A DNA stretch of 5,947 nt from Propionibacteriaceae bacterium (lineage in GTDB: Bacteria; Actinomycetota; Actinomycetes; Propionibacteriales; Propionibacteriaceae). Positions 1 to 5,947 of this stretch are shown one piece after another. The notes below the pieces were generated by a model. It saw nothing but the letters and a program-made list of their open reading frames with translations. It ran no database searches and had not been told where the DNA came from. The translations under genes were made by a program, and so were the position numbers. Each line of letters begins with the position of its first letter. Within the stretch, counting starts at the first letter, position 1. The DNA lies in the NCBI GenBank assembly GCA_009781325.1, contig WQYJ01000135.1, positions 1 to 5,947 on the forward strand. Reading direction: 5' to 3'.

Positions 1-54
1 AGACCCTACGTCGGCCGCCGGGGGTCCTGCCTGGCGGCAGGATGACCGGGGGTT
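1..54 (+). repeat. dispersed hairpin repeat, copy A
   Basis: First of four related copies in the window. It starts AGACCCTACG and matches copy B (87-140) at 48 of 54 positions by eye. At its centre is a perfect 7-bp stem, TCCTGCC (25-31) and GGCAGGA (36-42), around the loop TGGC. The stem is flanked by two direct copies of CCGGGGGT (18-25 and 46-53). A competing stem is possible between GCCGCC (14-19) and GGCGGC (33-38). The copy begins at base 1, so it may extend further left. No reading frame here looks like a gene. The structure resembles REP-like intergenic palindromic elements; that classification is inference. Confidence 0.85.
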
Positions 55-86
55 GGGTTTGGAGTTGAGTGAGTCTTCCTTACCTC

Positions 87-140
87 AGACCCTACGTTGG
101 CTGCCGGAGGTCCTGCCTGGCGGCAGGCTGGCGGGGGGTT
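87..140 (+). repeat. dispersed hairpin repeat, copy B, abutting murJ stop
   Basis: Second direct copy, 86 bp after copy A and separated from it by 32 bp of unrelated sequence (55-86). It differs from A at six scattered positions. The stem CCTGCC (112-117) and GGCAGG (122-127) is kept, but the outer T-A pair of copy A is lost. The last two bases of the copy are part of the murJ TAA stop codon (141-139 on the minus strand). In the murJ transcript the hairpin therefore forms about 11 nt after the stop. No T-run follows on the minus strand, so it is not a standard intrinsic terminator, though it could stabilise the 3' end or help stop transcription. Confidence 0.85.
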
Positions 141-3100
141 AGCCGGCGAAGGTGGCTTCGGCTATGTTGGCTTGGTATTGGCCGTTGCCTATGTTGAGGA
201 GCTTGGTGAAGTAGATCAGTACGAATCTTGTTGTTACTGGGTCGAAATCGATGGTTGTTTCTGGGTCTGTGATGTCGGCGAACTTTAGAGGTGTCCAGTT
301 ATCGATGGTCGATCTGTCGGCTGTGGTTACGACTGAGGGGTCGCCTGCTGGCACGAAGACTACTACACGGACATCCATGAGTGTCATGGTGAGTGTTGTC
401 TGGCTGATCTCGACGGCTTCACCTAGGTCGAAGACTAGGCCTACCCCGGGCTTCGTATTGGGAATGATCAGCCCGTCGTACTCTTCTGTTGGCCAGATAG
501 TCGCCGGGTCCCCGTCGTAAGCCAGAGGTACGAGTTCGTCATTCTCCCAACCGCTTCCGCCGTCCTCCCTGGGATCGAAGATGTCGGCGCCGACGATCGT
601 ACGGGTGATCACAGTGTGTTCCGGTGTCTTGGGGGCCTTAGGCTCCTTCGGTGTTGCCGAAGAATTGTAGAGCCCGACAATCAGCGCAGATACCAGTGCA
701 ACAGCAACCATAGCTACCAAGACGAGGAAGACACGTGACCACAACTGGGCACTCTTCACCGGAATCGGGGCACGCGGCGGTGAGTTCAGGAACTGACGGG
801 GATCTTCCATGGCCATCGTGGGTTCCATGATGGGCTCGTCGTCGTCCGGCTCCTCATCGGACAGCAGTTCTGTGTCCTCGTAGGAAATGTCTGCGATCTC
901 TTCCTTGTTCTGGGCCGGAAGGATGCGGGGACGCTGAGCCTGAATGGGCACCTGGGGTACTTTGGCGGCTGCAACTCTGTCCGCAAGGGCTGCGCTGGGA
1001 TCCTCGGAACCCACAATCGCGCTTAGCGCTGCCTCGATGGCTTGCGTACTGGCGATGTGGTCTGGGTTGCTCAGAGAAAGAATCTGGTGGGTGATCTGGT
1101 CCAGTGCTGGCAGGGTCTCCGGGCGTACTTGAAGCGGAGGGCGCAGCCCCTGATCATTGCGGGGGGAGGACTCCAGACCCACGTCTGCTTTGCCTGGCCA
1201 GGTGGCTGTCAGGCAGGCATAGAGCAGGCCTCCGCAGCCCACCACATCCATGGCTTCCATATCTTTGCCTGCCAGTTGGGCATCTTGGGGGCGCGGGGAC
1301 AGGATGCGGTCAACACACAGACCAGAAATCTTGACTCCGCCGGCTGCCGACAGATAGACCTGGGTGGGGTCGAGGCGGCAGTGATAGAAACGCATAGCAT
1401 GTACGCTGGCTAGCGCAGCCGCGATCTCTCGGATCACCCAGGCTGACTCCAGCGACGTCAGGGGTCCTGTGGATGAGAGCACCTCCGCCAAGGTAGCACT
1501 ATCAACCCACTCTGAAATGACATAGGCCTGGTCAGGGTCTTGTCCGGCATCGAGGATGCGCAGGAAGCGGGCATCCATGGCACCGGAAGCCCTGCGTGCC
1601 GCTTCGAGGATGTCCGCGGCATTGTCATCGTTGGGGAAAGCTGTAATGAACACTGGCCGTGAAAGCCCCTCGTCGACCCCGGACCATCGTGTGGCTACTC
1701 CGGCGTGACCTAGGAGGGTGCCTAGGCGGTACCTTTGGGCAATGAGTGCCCCGGGGACTAGTGGTGCTAATCCTGTCAGGATGGGTTGGGTCTCCTCTGA
1801 TCGCTCAGGGATGAAAGGTCCGAGATCCTTGATCGACAACTCCTCAATAACATCGTTGGCGGGCTGGATGACGTCGTGGGCAGGCTCGATAGTGTCGTTG
1901 GCGGGCTCACTAGCATCGGTGGCAGGCTCGAAAACATCGGTTTCAGGCTCTACACCGTCATTGGCTGGTTCGGTGACGTCGCTATCGGGTTCCTGGCGTA
2001 CTTCCTCAGATGACTCCACAGTCATCTCCTTTCCCAGTTTTGACCGGATCATGTGTGCTAATTGGGTGATCTCTTCGACCTTAGTCATCTTCGCTAATCC
2101 CCAGTAAACACCAATGGCCGCGATTACAGCGACGACGAGGCCGACAAAGGTAAACCACCACCCAGGAAAGAAGCGAAGTTGGAGGAATGAAATAGCTCCA
2201 GCCAACAGGGCACCCGGGGTTGAGATCGCGATCAGGCGAACCATGTGGGTGATGATATTAGTTTCTGCTAGGCCCGGTACGTCGCGGCAGAGCAGTATCC
2301 ATGCCATGACGGCGCAGCCCACATATCCGATAAGATACCCGGCGGCGATGCTGGGCGCCACCCAATGGCTCGGTATCTTCCACGCAGCCACCAACACCAG
2401 TGCGACTGTTCCTGTCAGCACGACAAATGCAATCTCAGCGAAGAAGGGAGTACGGGTGTTCTGCATGGAGTTGAAGCCTTTGAAGGCGAGGAACCTCAGG
2501 GTATTAGGGATCAGACCAATCGCCAGGATGATCAGCGTCCAGCCGATATACACCCCGCTCCCCTCTCGGCTGAAGACCAAGATAGCTACAGGCAGCCCTA
2601 GGGCAGCCAAGAGCAGGGAGAACGGGATAATCGCTGCATAGATAATGCGCAGGCCCGAAGCTAACTGCTCGCAGAACTGCGCCCACTGCTTGCTCACGGC
2701 TAGGTGAGACAGCGAGGGCAGCAGGGCGGTGGACAGCGATACCGTGAGCAGGGAGTGAGGGACAAGTGAGATGAGCATGGCCGTATCAAAGACATAGACA
2801 CCTGCGGAGGCATTGCTGGCCAGGCGTGTCGAGATGACATACAGGATCTGGTCGACTGCCACCAGCGCCAGAGCCCACTTCGCCATCTGTGCCGTACTGC
2901 CTAGGCCCGTACGCAAGAAGTCGAAGCGGGGTCGATAGGTGAACCCGGCCTTTTTCAGGAATGGGATCAGGATCGCTGCTTGACAGGCGACTCCGAAGAC
3001 CGAACCGATTCCCAGAAGAAGCACCTGAGCTGTGGTGAATGCGCCGCTGGGATCGGTGCCGAATCCCCACATGACGGCATAGGTCCCGAGCATGATGATT

Positions 3101-3816
3101 TGGATGACGTTGTTCACCACCGGCGCCCACATCAGCGGACCAAAGGAACCTCGTGAGTTGAGGATCTGCCCGCCTAGGAAGAACATCCCAAAGAAGAAGA
3201 CCTGGGGCAGGCACAGAGCTACAAGAATCATCAGAGAGTGATACTGCTCGGCCATCTCGGGTGCGCGCAGCGCAGGGCGAGTCAGCAATCTCGTCAGAAG
3301 CGGAGTCATGACGACCAGGATCACCGTCAAGCCGCCCACCATCAGACCAAAGAGGGTAACAATCCTGTCTGAGTACGCCTGGCCCCCATCCTCATCCTCG
3401 TGGATGGCCCTCATCAGTTGGGGCACAAGGATCGCATTCAGAATGCCTCCCGCGAGGAGTAGATACGCCTGCGCGGGGAGCCCCATCGCGATATTGAACA
3501 TATTCGCTTTGAGGGACTCCGACCCCGCGATCAGCAGGTAGGCGACGAGGGTGACCCGTACCATCCCCAGGATTCGCGACACCAGAGTGCCGGAGGCCAT
3601 GAGCATGGTCGATGACATCAGCTTCGGTCTGTCCATGACTGCGTGCTTGGGGACATATGGCTCGGGTTCTGGTGGCAGGACATCCTCGATGGTGAGTTTT
3701 TCGTTGATTGTCGTTTCGGATCTCTCTTCGTGTGGAATATCGGGATCCTGATAGATGGGGGGATCGATGGGTTGTGTTAGCTGACTATCAGGTTCGTTCA
3801 TCATCTGCTCACTCAT
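139..3816 (-). CDS. murJ: MurJ lipid II flippase fused to pseudokinase and extracytoplasmic domain
   Basis: A 1225-aa membrane protein. MurJ flips lipid II, the undecaprenyl-linked peptidoglycan precursor, across the cytoplasmic membrane. Residues 1-65 are Pro/Glu-rich and probably disordered. Residues ~68-577 hold about 14 hydrophobic helices, starting with the MurJ/MviN signature SRILGMVR (80-87), whose two arginines align with Arg18 and Arg24 of E. coli MurJ. The actinobacterial-looking LLAGGILNAILVPQL (119-133) follows. Residues ~606-656 form a seven-residue repeat linker. Residues ~693-935 have a protein-kinase fold but are inactive: A705 disrupts the glycine loop, T725 replaces the VAVK lysine, the HRD region reads HCRLDP (812-817), and DFG reads GLC (832-834). 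An acidic linker (~970-1015), one helix (~1026-1049) and a C-terminal domain (~1070-1225; GWENDE, YDGDPATIW) resembling F5/8 discoidin follow. Length and order match mycobacterial Rv3910. The start at MSEQMM is chosen for its Shine-Dalgarno; an ATG 66 codons upstream lies deep inside the preceding gene. Translation is probably coupled to that gene. Confidence 0.95.
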   Translation of the reverse strand: MSEQMMNEPDSQLTQPIDPPIYQDPDIPHEERSETTINEKLTIEDVLPPEPEPYVPKHAVMDRPKLMSSTMLMASGTLVSRILGMVRVTLVAYLLIAGSESLKANMFNIAMGLPAQAYLLLAGGILNAILVPQLMRAIHEDEDGGQAYSDRIVTLFGLMVGGLTVILVVMTPLLTRLLTRPALRAPEMAEQYHSLMILVALCLPQVFFFGMFFLGGQILNSRGSFGPLMWAPVVNNVIQIIMLGTYAVMWGFGTDPSGAFTTAQVLLLGIGSVFGVACQAAILIPFLKKAGFTYRPRFDFLRTGLGSTAQMAKWALALVAVDQILYVISTRLASNASAGVYVFDTAMLISLVPHSLLTVSLSTALLPSLSHLAVSKQWAQFCEQLASGLRIIYAAIIPFSLLLAALGLPVAILVFSREGSGVYIGWTLIILAIGLIPNTLRFLAFKGFNSMQNTRTPFFAEIAFVVLTGTVALVLVAAWKIPSHWVAPSIAAGYLIGYVGCAVMAWILLCRDVPGLAETNIITHMVRLIAISTPGALLAGAISFLQLRFFPGWWFTFVGLVVAVIAAIGVYWGLAKMTKVEEITQLAHMIRSKLGKEMTVESSEEVRQEPDSDVTEPANDGVEPETDVFEPATDASEPANDTIEPAHDVIQPANDVIEELSIKDLGPFIPERSEETQPILTGLAPLVPGALIAQRYRLGTLLGHAGVATRWSGVDEGLSRPVFITAFPNDDNAADILEAARRASGAMDARFLRILDAGQDPDQAYVISEWVDSATLAEVLSSTGPLTSLESAWVIREIAAALASVHAMRFYHCRLDPTQVYLSAAGGVKISGLCVDRILSPRPQDAQLAGKDMEAMDVVGCGGLLYACLTATWPGKADVGLESSPRNDQGLRPPLQVRPETLPALDQITHQILSLSNPDHIASTQAIEAALSAIVGSEDPSAALADRVAAAKVPQVPIQAQRPRILPAQNKEEIADISYEDTELLSDEEPDDDEPIMEPTMAMEDPRQFLNSPPRAPIPVKSAQLWSRVFLVLVAMVAVALVSALIVGLYNSSATPKEPKAPKTPEHTVITRTIVGADIFDPREDGGSGWENDELVPLAYDGDPATIWPTEEYDGLIIPNTKPGVGLVFDLGEAVEISQTTLTMTLMDVRVVVFVPAGDPSVVTTADRSTIDNWTPLKFADITDPETTIDFDPVTTRFVLIYFTKLLNIGNGQYQANIAEATFAG
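1855..1980 (-). repeat. 21-bp in-frame tandem repeat (7-residue units) in murJ
   Basis: Six consecutive 21-bp units encode seven-residue repeats of the type D-V-x-E-P-A-N: DVTEPAN, DGVEPET, DVFEPAT, DASEPAN, DTIEPAH, DVIQPAN (residues 613-654). A degenerate unit precedes (VRQEPDS, 606-612) and another follows (DVIEELS). The Glu/Gln-Pro pair is kept in every full unit. The tract lies between the last helix of the flippase core and the pseudokinase, so it is probably a flexible, acidic cytoplasmic spacer. The DNA units are similar but not identical. This indicates an older expansion rather than a very recent one, although copy number could still vary between strains. Confidence 0.9.
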
Positions 3817-5767
3817 CTGACACCTCTTTATCGCCATTCTTGGATCGCGCGGATCGTACGCGCACATAGGTTCCCACCCCAAATAAGACAACGGCAGACC
3901 CGACAACAACCCACCCCATCCAGGATGATGCTCGGGCGAGAATACGTACGGTGACCTCGGAGCCCAGAGCGGCCCCGCTTGGTGTGGTGAGCCGAAGAAT
4001 TGCATCCACATCACCTTCGCGGGTCACCGTTGGGGACAAAGCAATCGTCATCTTCTTGCCAGGTTGGATCATGACGATTTCGCTTCTGGGGATGCTCAGG
4101 ATCGCTGGTGATGCATCGACGGGAACCACCCTAGAATCAATCTGAACATACACGGGGAAGGAAAGGTGGTTGGTGACGGTAACCGGGAAGCTCGAGGTTC
4201 TCGATGTCAGTGAGACTTCAGTGGATGCAGTCATGGTGACCCCAGCCATCAGTTCATGGATCCAGGCATCGAGGGTGGCTGCGTACTGATTTGCTTGGTC
4301 GTCATCTGCCCATGACTGGGACAGCACTGCTGCTACTCCACGGGTTCCCGCCGCCACAGCTTGGGTCGTACTTCCGATTAGGGAGACGTAGGTAGCCATG
4401 GTTGTTTGTGTCTGACGCACCGTAGGAGAAATGCCTGTGGTGAGGGGGCCTTCGGGCGTACCCAAGGAGAGATCCGCCGACCAGGGAACCGATGCTGTCA
4501 CTAATTCCAAACCCACCATGCTCACCCAGGGCGGCAGGTTGATAAGCTCTGCGTCTTCTTCGGTTTCGATGACACGGATCAGGGTTGTGTCACTGACTGC
4601 TGCTTCGGCGATGGCTCGCTGGGTCTTGTGAAGCGCAGTGTCCGGTTCATCTGGGCCGGGGCCTCCCGGTAGTGCAATTGGCAAGGTGTTCAGCACTCGG
4701 GCGTTGGGCAGGTTCGCGTTGGCGGAGACGGCACCGAGGAGTATCTGCGGCTGCAAGGCAGAGACAAAGCCGATGAAATGGTCGTCGATCTGGCCGTTTC
4801 CTGCTCGTACGAGAAGAGGTAGTTGAGCCCAGAGGTCTTCTGATTCTTCGTCGATCTCGTTGAGAGCGAGTACTGCGGCGGGTACGGTCGTACCGAGTGT
4901 GAGATCGGGATTACCCCATGGCATGCGATAGCCGCGGTTTGTGTCAAGGTCTTCGAAAGCGTCGAGCCAGGATTGTGCGTCTGTTTGTCCGGTGCCGGTG
5001 ATGGTTGATGTGTCTTCCCAAACGGAGTATCCCTGAGCCATAACTGAGAGTTCATGGAGCAGGCCCGGGTCGATCACCCAGGCAACATCCTTCTGTTTCG
5101 CCAACGTGAGCAGAGCCGCTAACCTGCCGGTCAACTCTTCAGCAAGATGGTCATCGGCGAAGACCCCGTTTTGCATCAGGGAGGGCTGGCTGGTGAGCAT
5201 GACGACTGTGGCTGATGAGGCTGTTAGGCTGGTGGCCAGTGTGATCAGCGTACGCCCTTTGCCGATTGTCTGCGAGGTTCCCGAGGCTTGGTCTGCGGCG
5301 CGTACGTGAACTCCAGCGAGGTAAACACCGTCGGCACTGATCCCCAACTCCTGCCAGGTGGCTGATACGGTGAAAGCGGCTGTCTGATCGGGTGCAAAGG
5401 GCTCCGTTCCCGTTGTAATGGTCGCTGTTGAGGCCGTACCCGAGATGAGTTTCCCGGTGTCAGAGTCGGGGTTGGTGTCTAAGGCCGCTTGTAAAGAGTT
5501 GCGGGAGGTCATTGTTGCCGGGTCTAGCCACAGGATGACTTGAGTTTTATATAAAGCAGTCGGGCTTAGGTTTCGTACGGTCCCCGTCAGCGTCACTCCT
5601 GTGTCAGTTATGGATACTGATGTGAAAACAACCGCCGCGTCACCCGAAGCAGCATAACTAGGAGCGGAGGCGAATCCAGCGAAGCACAGGACCTGGATCA
5701 TGCCCAGTGCCGCCATCGCCAGCCCGGCACGGGCAATGAGGTCGGTACCCCGGAGCGTCCAAGTCAC
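3809..5767 (-). CDS. DUF6049-type secreted, membrane-anchored protein
   Basis: A 652-aa protein of unknown function, assigned to the DUF6049-type family on position and architecture; its Mycobacterium counterpart would be Rv3909, next to the MurJ gene Rv3910. Residues 1-39 form a signal peptide: arginines at 6 and 13, a hydrophobic stretch ~16-34, and likely cleavage after SYA (37-39). The mature part starts with a beta-rich segment (~46-175; VSITDTGVTLTGTVRN) that looks immunoglobulin-like. A central region carries VAWVIDPGLLHEL (228-240), a motif I associate with the family. A second beta-rich segment (~515-610) precedes one helix (~615-634) and a short basic tail, which gives a large external part and a cytoplasmic C-terminus. 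The protein seems shorter than the mycobacterial one. The start is GTG: an in-frame TAA lies four codons upstream, and later ATGs would cut into the signal peptide. No strong Shine-Dalgarno precedes it. The stop overlaps the murJ start by 8 nt (ATGAGTGA), so the two products probably act together in envelope assembly. Confidence 0.85.
   Translation of the reverse strand: MTWTLRGTDLIARAGLAMAALGMIQVLCFAGFASAPSYAASGDAAVVFTSVSITDTGVTLTGTVRNLSPTALYKTQVILWLDPATMTSRNSLQAALDTNPDSDTGKLISGTASTATITTGTEPFAPDQTAAFTVSATWQELGISADGVYLAGVHVRAADQASGTSQTIGKGRTLITLATSLTASSATVVMLTSQPSLMQNGVFADDHLAEELTGRLAALLTLAKQKDVAWVIDPGLLHELSVMAQGYSVWEDTSTITGTGQTDAQSWLDAFEDLDTNRGYRMPWGNPDLTLGTTVPAAVLALNEIDEESEDLWAQLPLLVRAGNGQIDDHFIGFVSALQPQILLGAVSANANLPNARVLNTLPIALPGGPGPDEPDTALHKTQRAIAEAAVSDTTLIRVIETEEDAELINLPPWVSMVGLELVTASVPWSADLSLGTPEGPLTTGISPTVRQTQTTMATYVSLIGSTTQAVAAGTRGVAAVLSQSWADDDQANQYAATLDAWIHELMAGVTMTASTEVSLTSRTSSFPVTVTNHLSFPVYVQIDSRVVPVDASPAILSIPRSEIVMIQPGKKMTIALSPTVTREGDVDAILRLTTPSGAALGSEVTVRILARASSWMGWVVVGSAVVLFGVGTYVRVRSARSKNGDKEVSDE
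3821..3829 (-). promoter_or_regulatory. ribosome binding site of murJ
   Basis: The minus strand reads AAAGAGGTG followed by TCAG and then the ATG at 3816-3814. The GAGG core is 6 nt from the start codon, which is good spacing. The site lies within the last codons of the upstream gene. It decides the murJ start in favour of MSEQMM over the later ATGs at codons 5 and 6, and over the upstream ATG at 4014. Confidence 0.8.
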
Positions 5768-5773
5768 TCTGCC

Positions 5774-5779
5774 ATCTTA
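5774..5779 (-). promoter_or_regulatory. candidate -10 element for leaderless transcription
   Basis: The minus strand reads TAAGAT, then GGCAGA, then the GTG start codon. TAAGAT fits the actinobacterial TANNNT -10 pattern, and the 6-nt gap would place the transcription start at or next to the G of GTG. Leaderless messages starting with ATG or GTG are common in Actinobacteria, and the lack of a Shine-Dalgarno fits. No good -35 box is visible 17-18 nt further up, so this remains a candidate. Confidence 0.4.
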
Positions 5780-5808
5780 CTTGTGCCAGGCATCTAAGTG
5801 TGTTGGAC

Positions 5809-5821
5809 GTGACAGGGTGAC
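5809..5821 (-). promoter_or_regulatory. GTCAC direct repeat upstream of the operon
   Basis: The minus strand reads GTCAC-CCT-GTCAC: two identical 5-mers with an 8-bp period, about 42-54 bp upstream of the GTG start. Direct repeats of this size are used by response-regulator dimers, including MtrA-type regulators of actinobacterial cell-wall genes, but the match is too short to name a factor. It could be chance. Confidence 0.25.
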
Positions 5822-5831
5822 GCACAACTCG

Positions 5832-5883
5832 CCCCCAGTCATCCTGCCGCCAGGCAGGACCCCCGGCAGCCAACGTATGGACT
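5832..5883 (-). repeat. dispersed hairpin repeat, copy C (reversed)
   Basis: Read on the minus strand, this copy aligns with copy A without gaps from AGTCCATACG onward and keeps the full TCCTGCC-TGGC-GGCAGGA stem-loop (stem bases 5842-5859). It differs at only a few positions: bases 3, 6, 12, 16 and 47 of the unit. Its orientation is opposite to copies A, B and D. It lies 64 bp upstream of the GTG start of the DUF6049-type gene, inside the probable 5' regulatory region. The sequence between copy and gene (5768-5831) holds the promoter candidates. Confidence 0.85.
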
Positions 5884-5937
5884 TGGAAAAAGAAAAGGCC
5901 TACACCCAGACCCTACGTCGGCCGCCGGGGGTCCTGC
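5854..5937. repeat. inverted repeat formed by heads of copies C and D
   Basis: Copies C and D face each other head to head, with 24 bp between them (5884-5907) that include a purine-rich stretch (GGAAAAAGAAAAGG on the plus strand). The 30-base heads (5854-5883 and 5908-5937) are complementary at 26 of 30 positions. In an RNA made from the minus strand two of the four mismatches become G-U pairs, giving 28 of 30 paired and a T/U-rich loop. Any transcript entering from the right would carry this large hairpin ahead of the DUF6049-type gene. Confidence 0.7.
5908..5937 (+). repeat. dispersed repeat, copy D: head only, divergent arm
   Basis: These 30 bases are identical to bases 1-30 of copy A. 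From 5938 the sequence becomes ACTCCGCTAC instead of continuing into the CTGGCGGCAGG arm, and then the window ends. It is either a truncated copy or a second subtype with a different hairpin; the needed sequence lies outside the window. Confidence 0.8.
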
Positions 5938-5947
5938 ACTCCGCTAC

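Noticed and set aside
112..127. Standard intrinsic terminator after murJ
   Set aside because: The GC-rich stem is there, but no T-run follows on the minus strand.
1..140. Two ~54-bp repeats with a 32-bp spacer, resembling a minimal CRISPR array
   Set aside because: Only two copies, with scattered mismatches between them, and further copies in the opposite orientation 5.7 kb away. This is a dispersed repeat.
97..288. Small plus-strand ORF beginning MAAGGPAWRQ, with a similar one at 5658-5873 on the minus strand
   Set aside because: The shared start is just translated repeat sequence, and the rest runs antisense to murJ or out of frame across the DUF6049-type gene. No ribosome site is evident.
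2114..2641. 175-aa plus-strand ORF antisense to murJ
   Set aside because: It lies entirely opposite the MurJ helices; its composition mirrors hydrophobic codons read on the other strand.
3817..4014. Longer murJ starting 66 codons upstream
   Set aside because: The extension lies inside the upstream gene in another frame, has no family resemblance, and a good ribosome site precedes the ATG at 3816.
4690..5055. 121-aa minus-strand ORF inside the DUF6049-type gene
   Set aside because: It is a shadow frame of a well-supported gene, low in complexity and with no recognisable motif.
87..5883. Composite transposon formed by inverted copies B and C around the two genes
   Set aside because: No transposase, and the enclosed genes are a conserved chromosomal pair. 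Copies A and D lie just outside, which fits intergenic repeats better than element ends.

Overview
The window holds two complete, co-oriented genes on the minus strand. They are flanked on both sides by short non-coding DNA made largely of one dispersed, hairpin-forming repeat. The gene pair, in transcription order, is a secreted, membrane-anchored DUF6049-type protein followed by a large MurJ-pseudokinase fusion. It matches the actinobacterial locus represented by Rv3909-Rv3910 in Mycobacterium tuberculosis. That synteny, the MurJ fusion architecture and the moderately high GC content point to the Actinobacteria (Actinomycetota). The composition looks less GC-rich than mycobacteria or streptomycetes, which would suit a host-associated actinomycete, but the genus cannot be fixed from this sequence alone.

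Layout: 1-140 is intergenic and carries two direct copies (A and B) of a ~54-bp repeat; copy B runs into the stop codon of murJ. 139-3816 (minus) is murJ, 1225 aa: a disordered N-terminus, a 14-helix lipid II flippase core, a linker built on a 21-bp/7-residue tandem repeat, a kinase-fold domain with all catalytic motifs lost, an acidic linker, one more transmembrane helix, and an extracytoplasmic discoidin/galactose-binding-like domain. 3809-5767 (minus) is the DUF6049-type gene, 652 aa: signal peptide, large external part, C-terminal transmembrane anchor. The two genes overlap by 8 nt and are probably co-transcribed. 5768-5947 is intergenic, with a candidate leaderless promoter, a small direct repeat, a reversed repeat copy (C) and a further copy (D) that shares only the first 30 bp before diverging at the window edge.

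Functional reading: MurJ should move lipid-linked peptidoglycan precursor across the membrane. By analogy with mycobacteria, the pseudokinase and its acidic linker would be the regulatory part, phosphorylated by a PknB-type kinase and read by an FHA-domain protein. The upstream protein would be an envelope partner of unknown role. The genes are ordinary conserved chromosomal genes. The features most worth a second look are the repeat family around the operon, the in-frame minisatellite in the MurJ linker, and the possible leaderless start of the first gene. I see no mobile element gene, RNA gene or defence system here.
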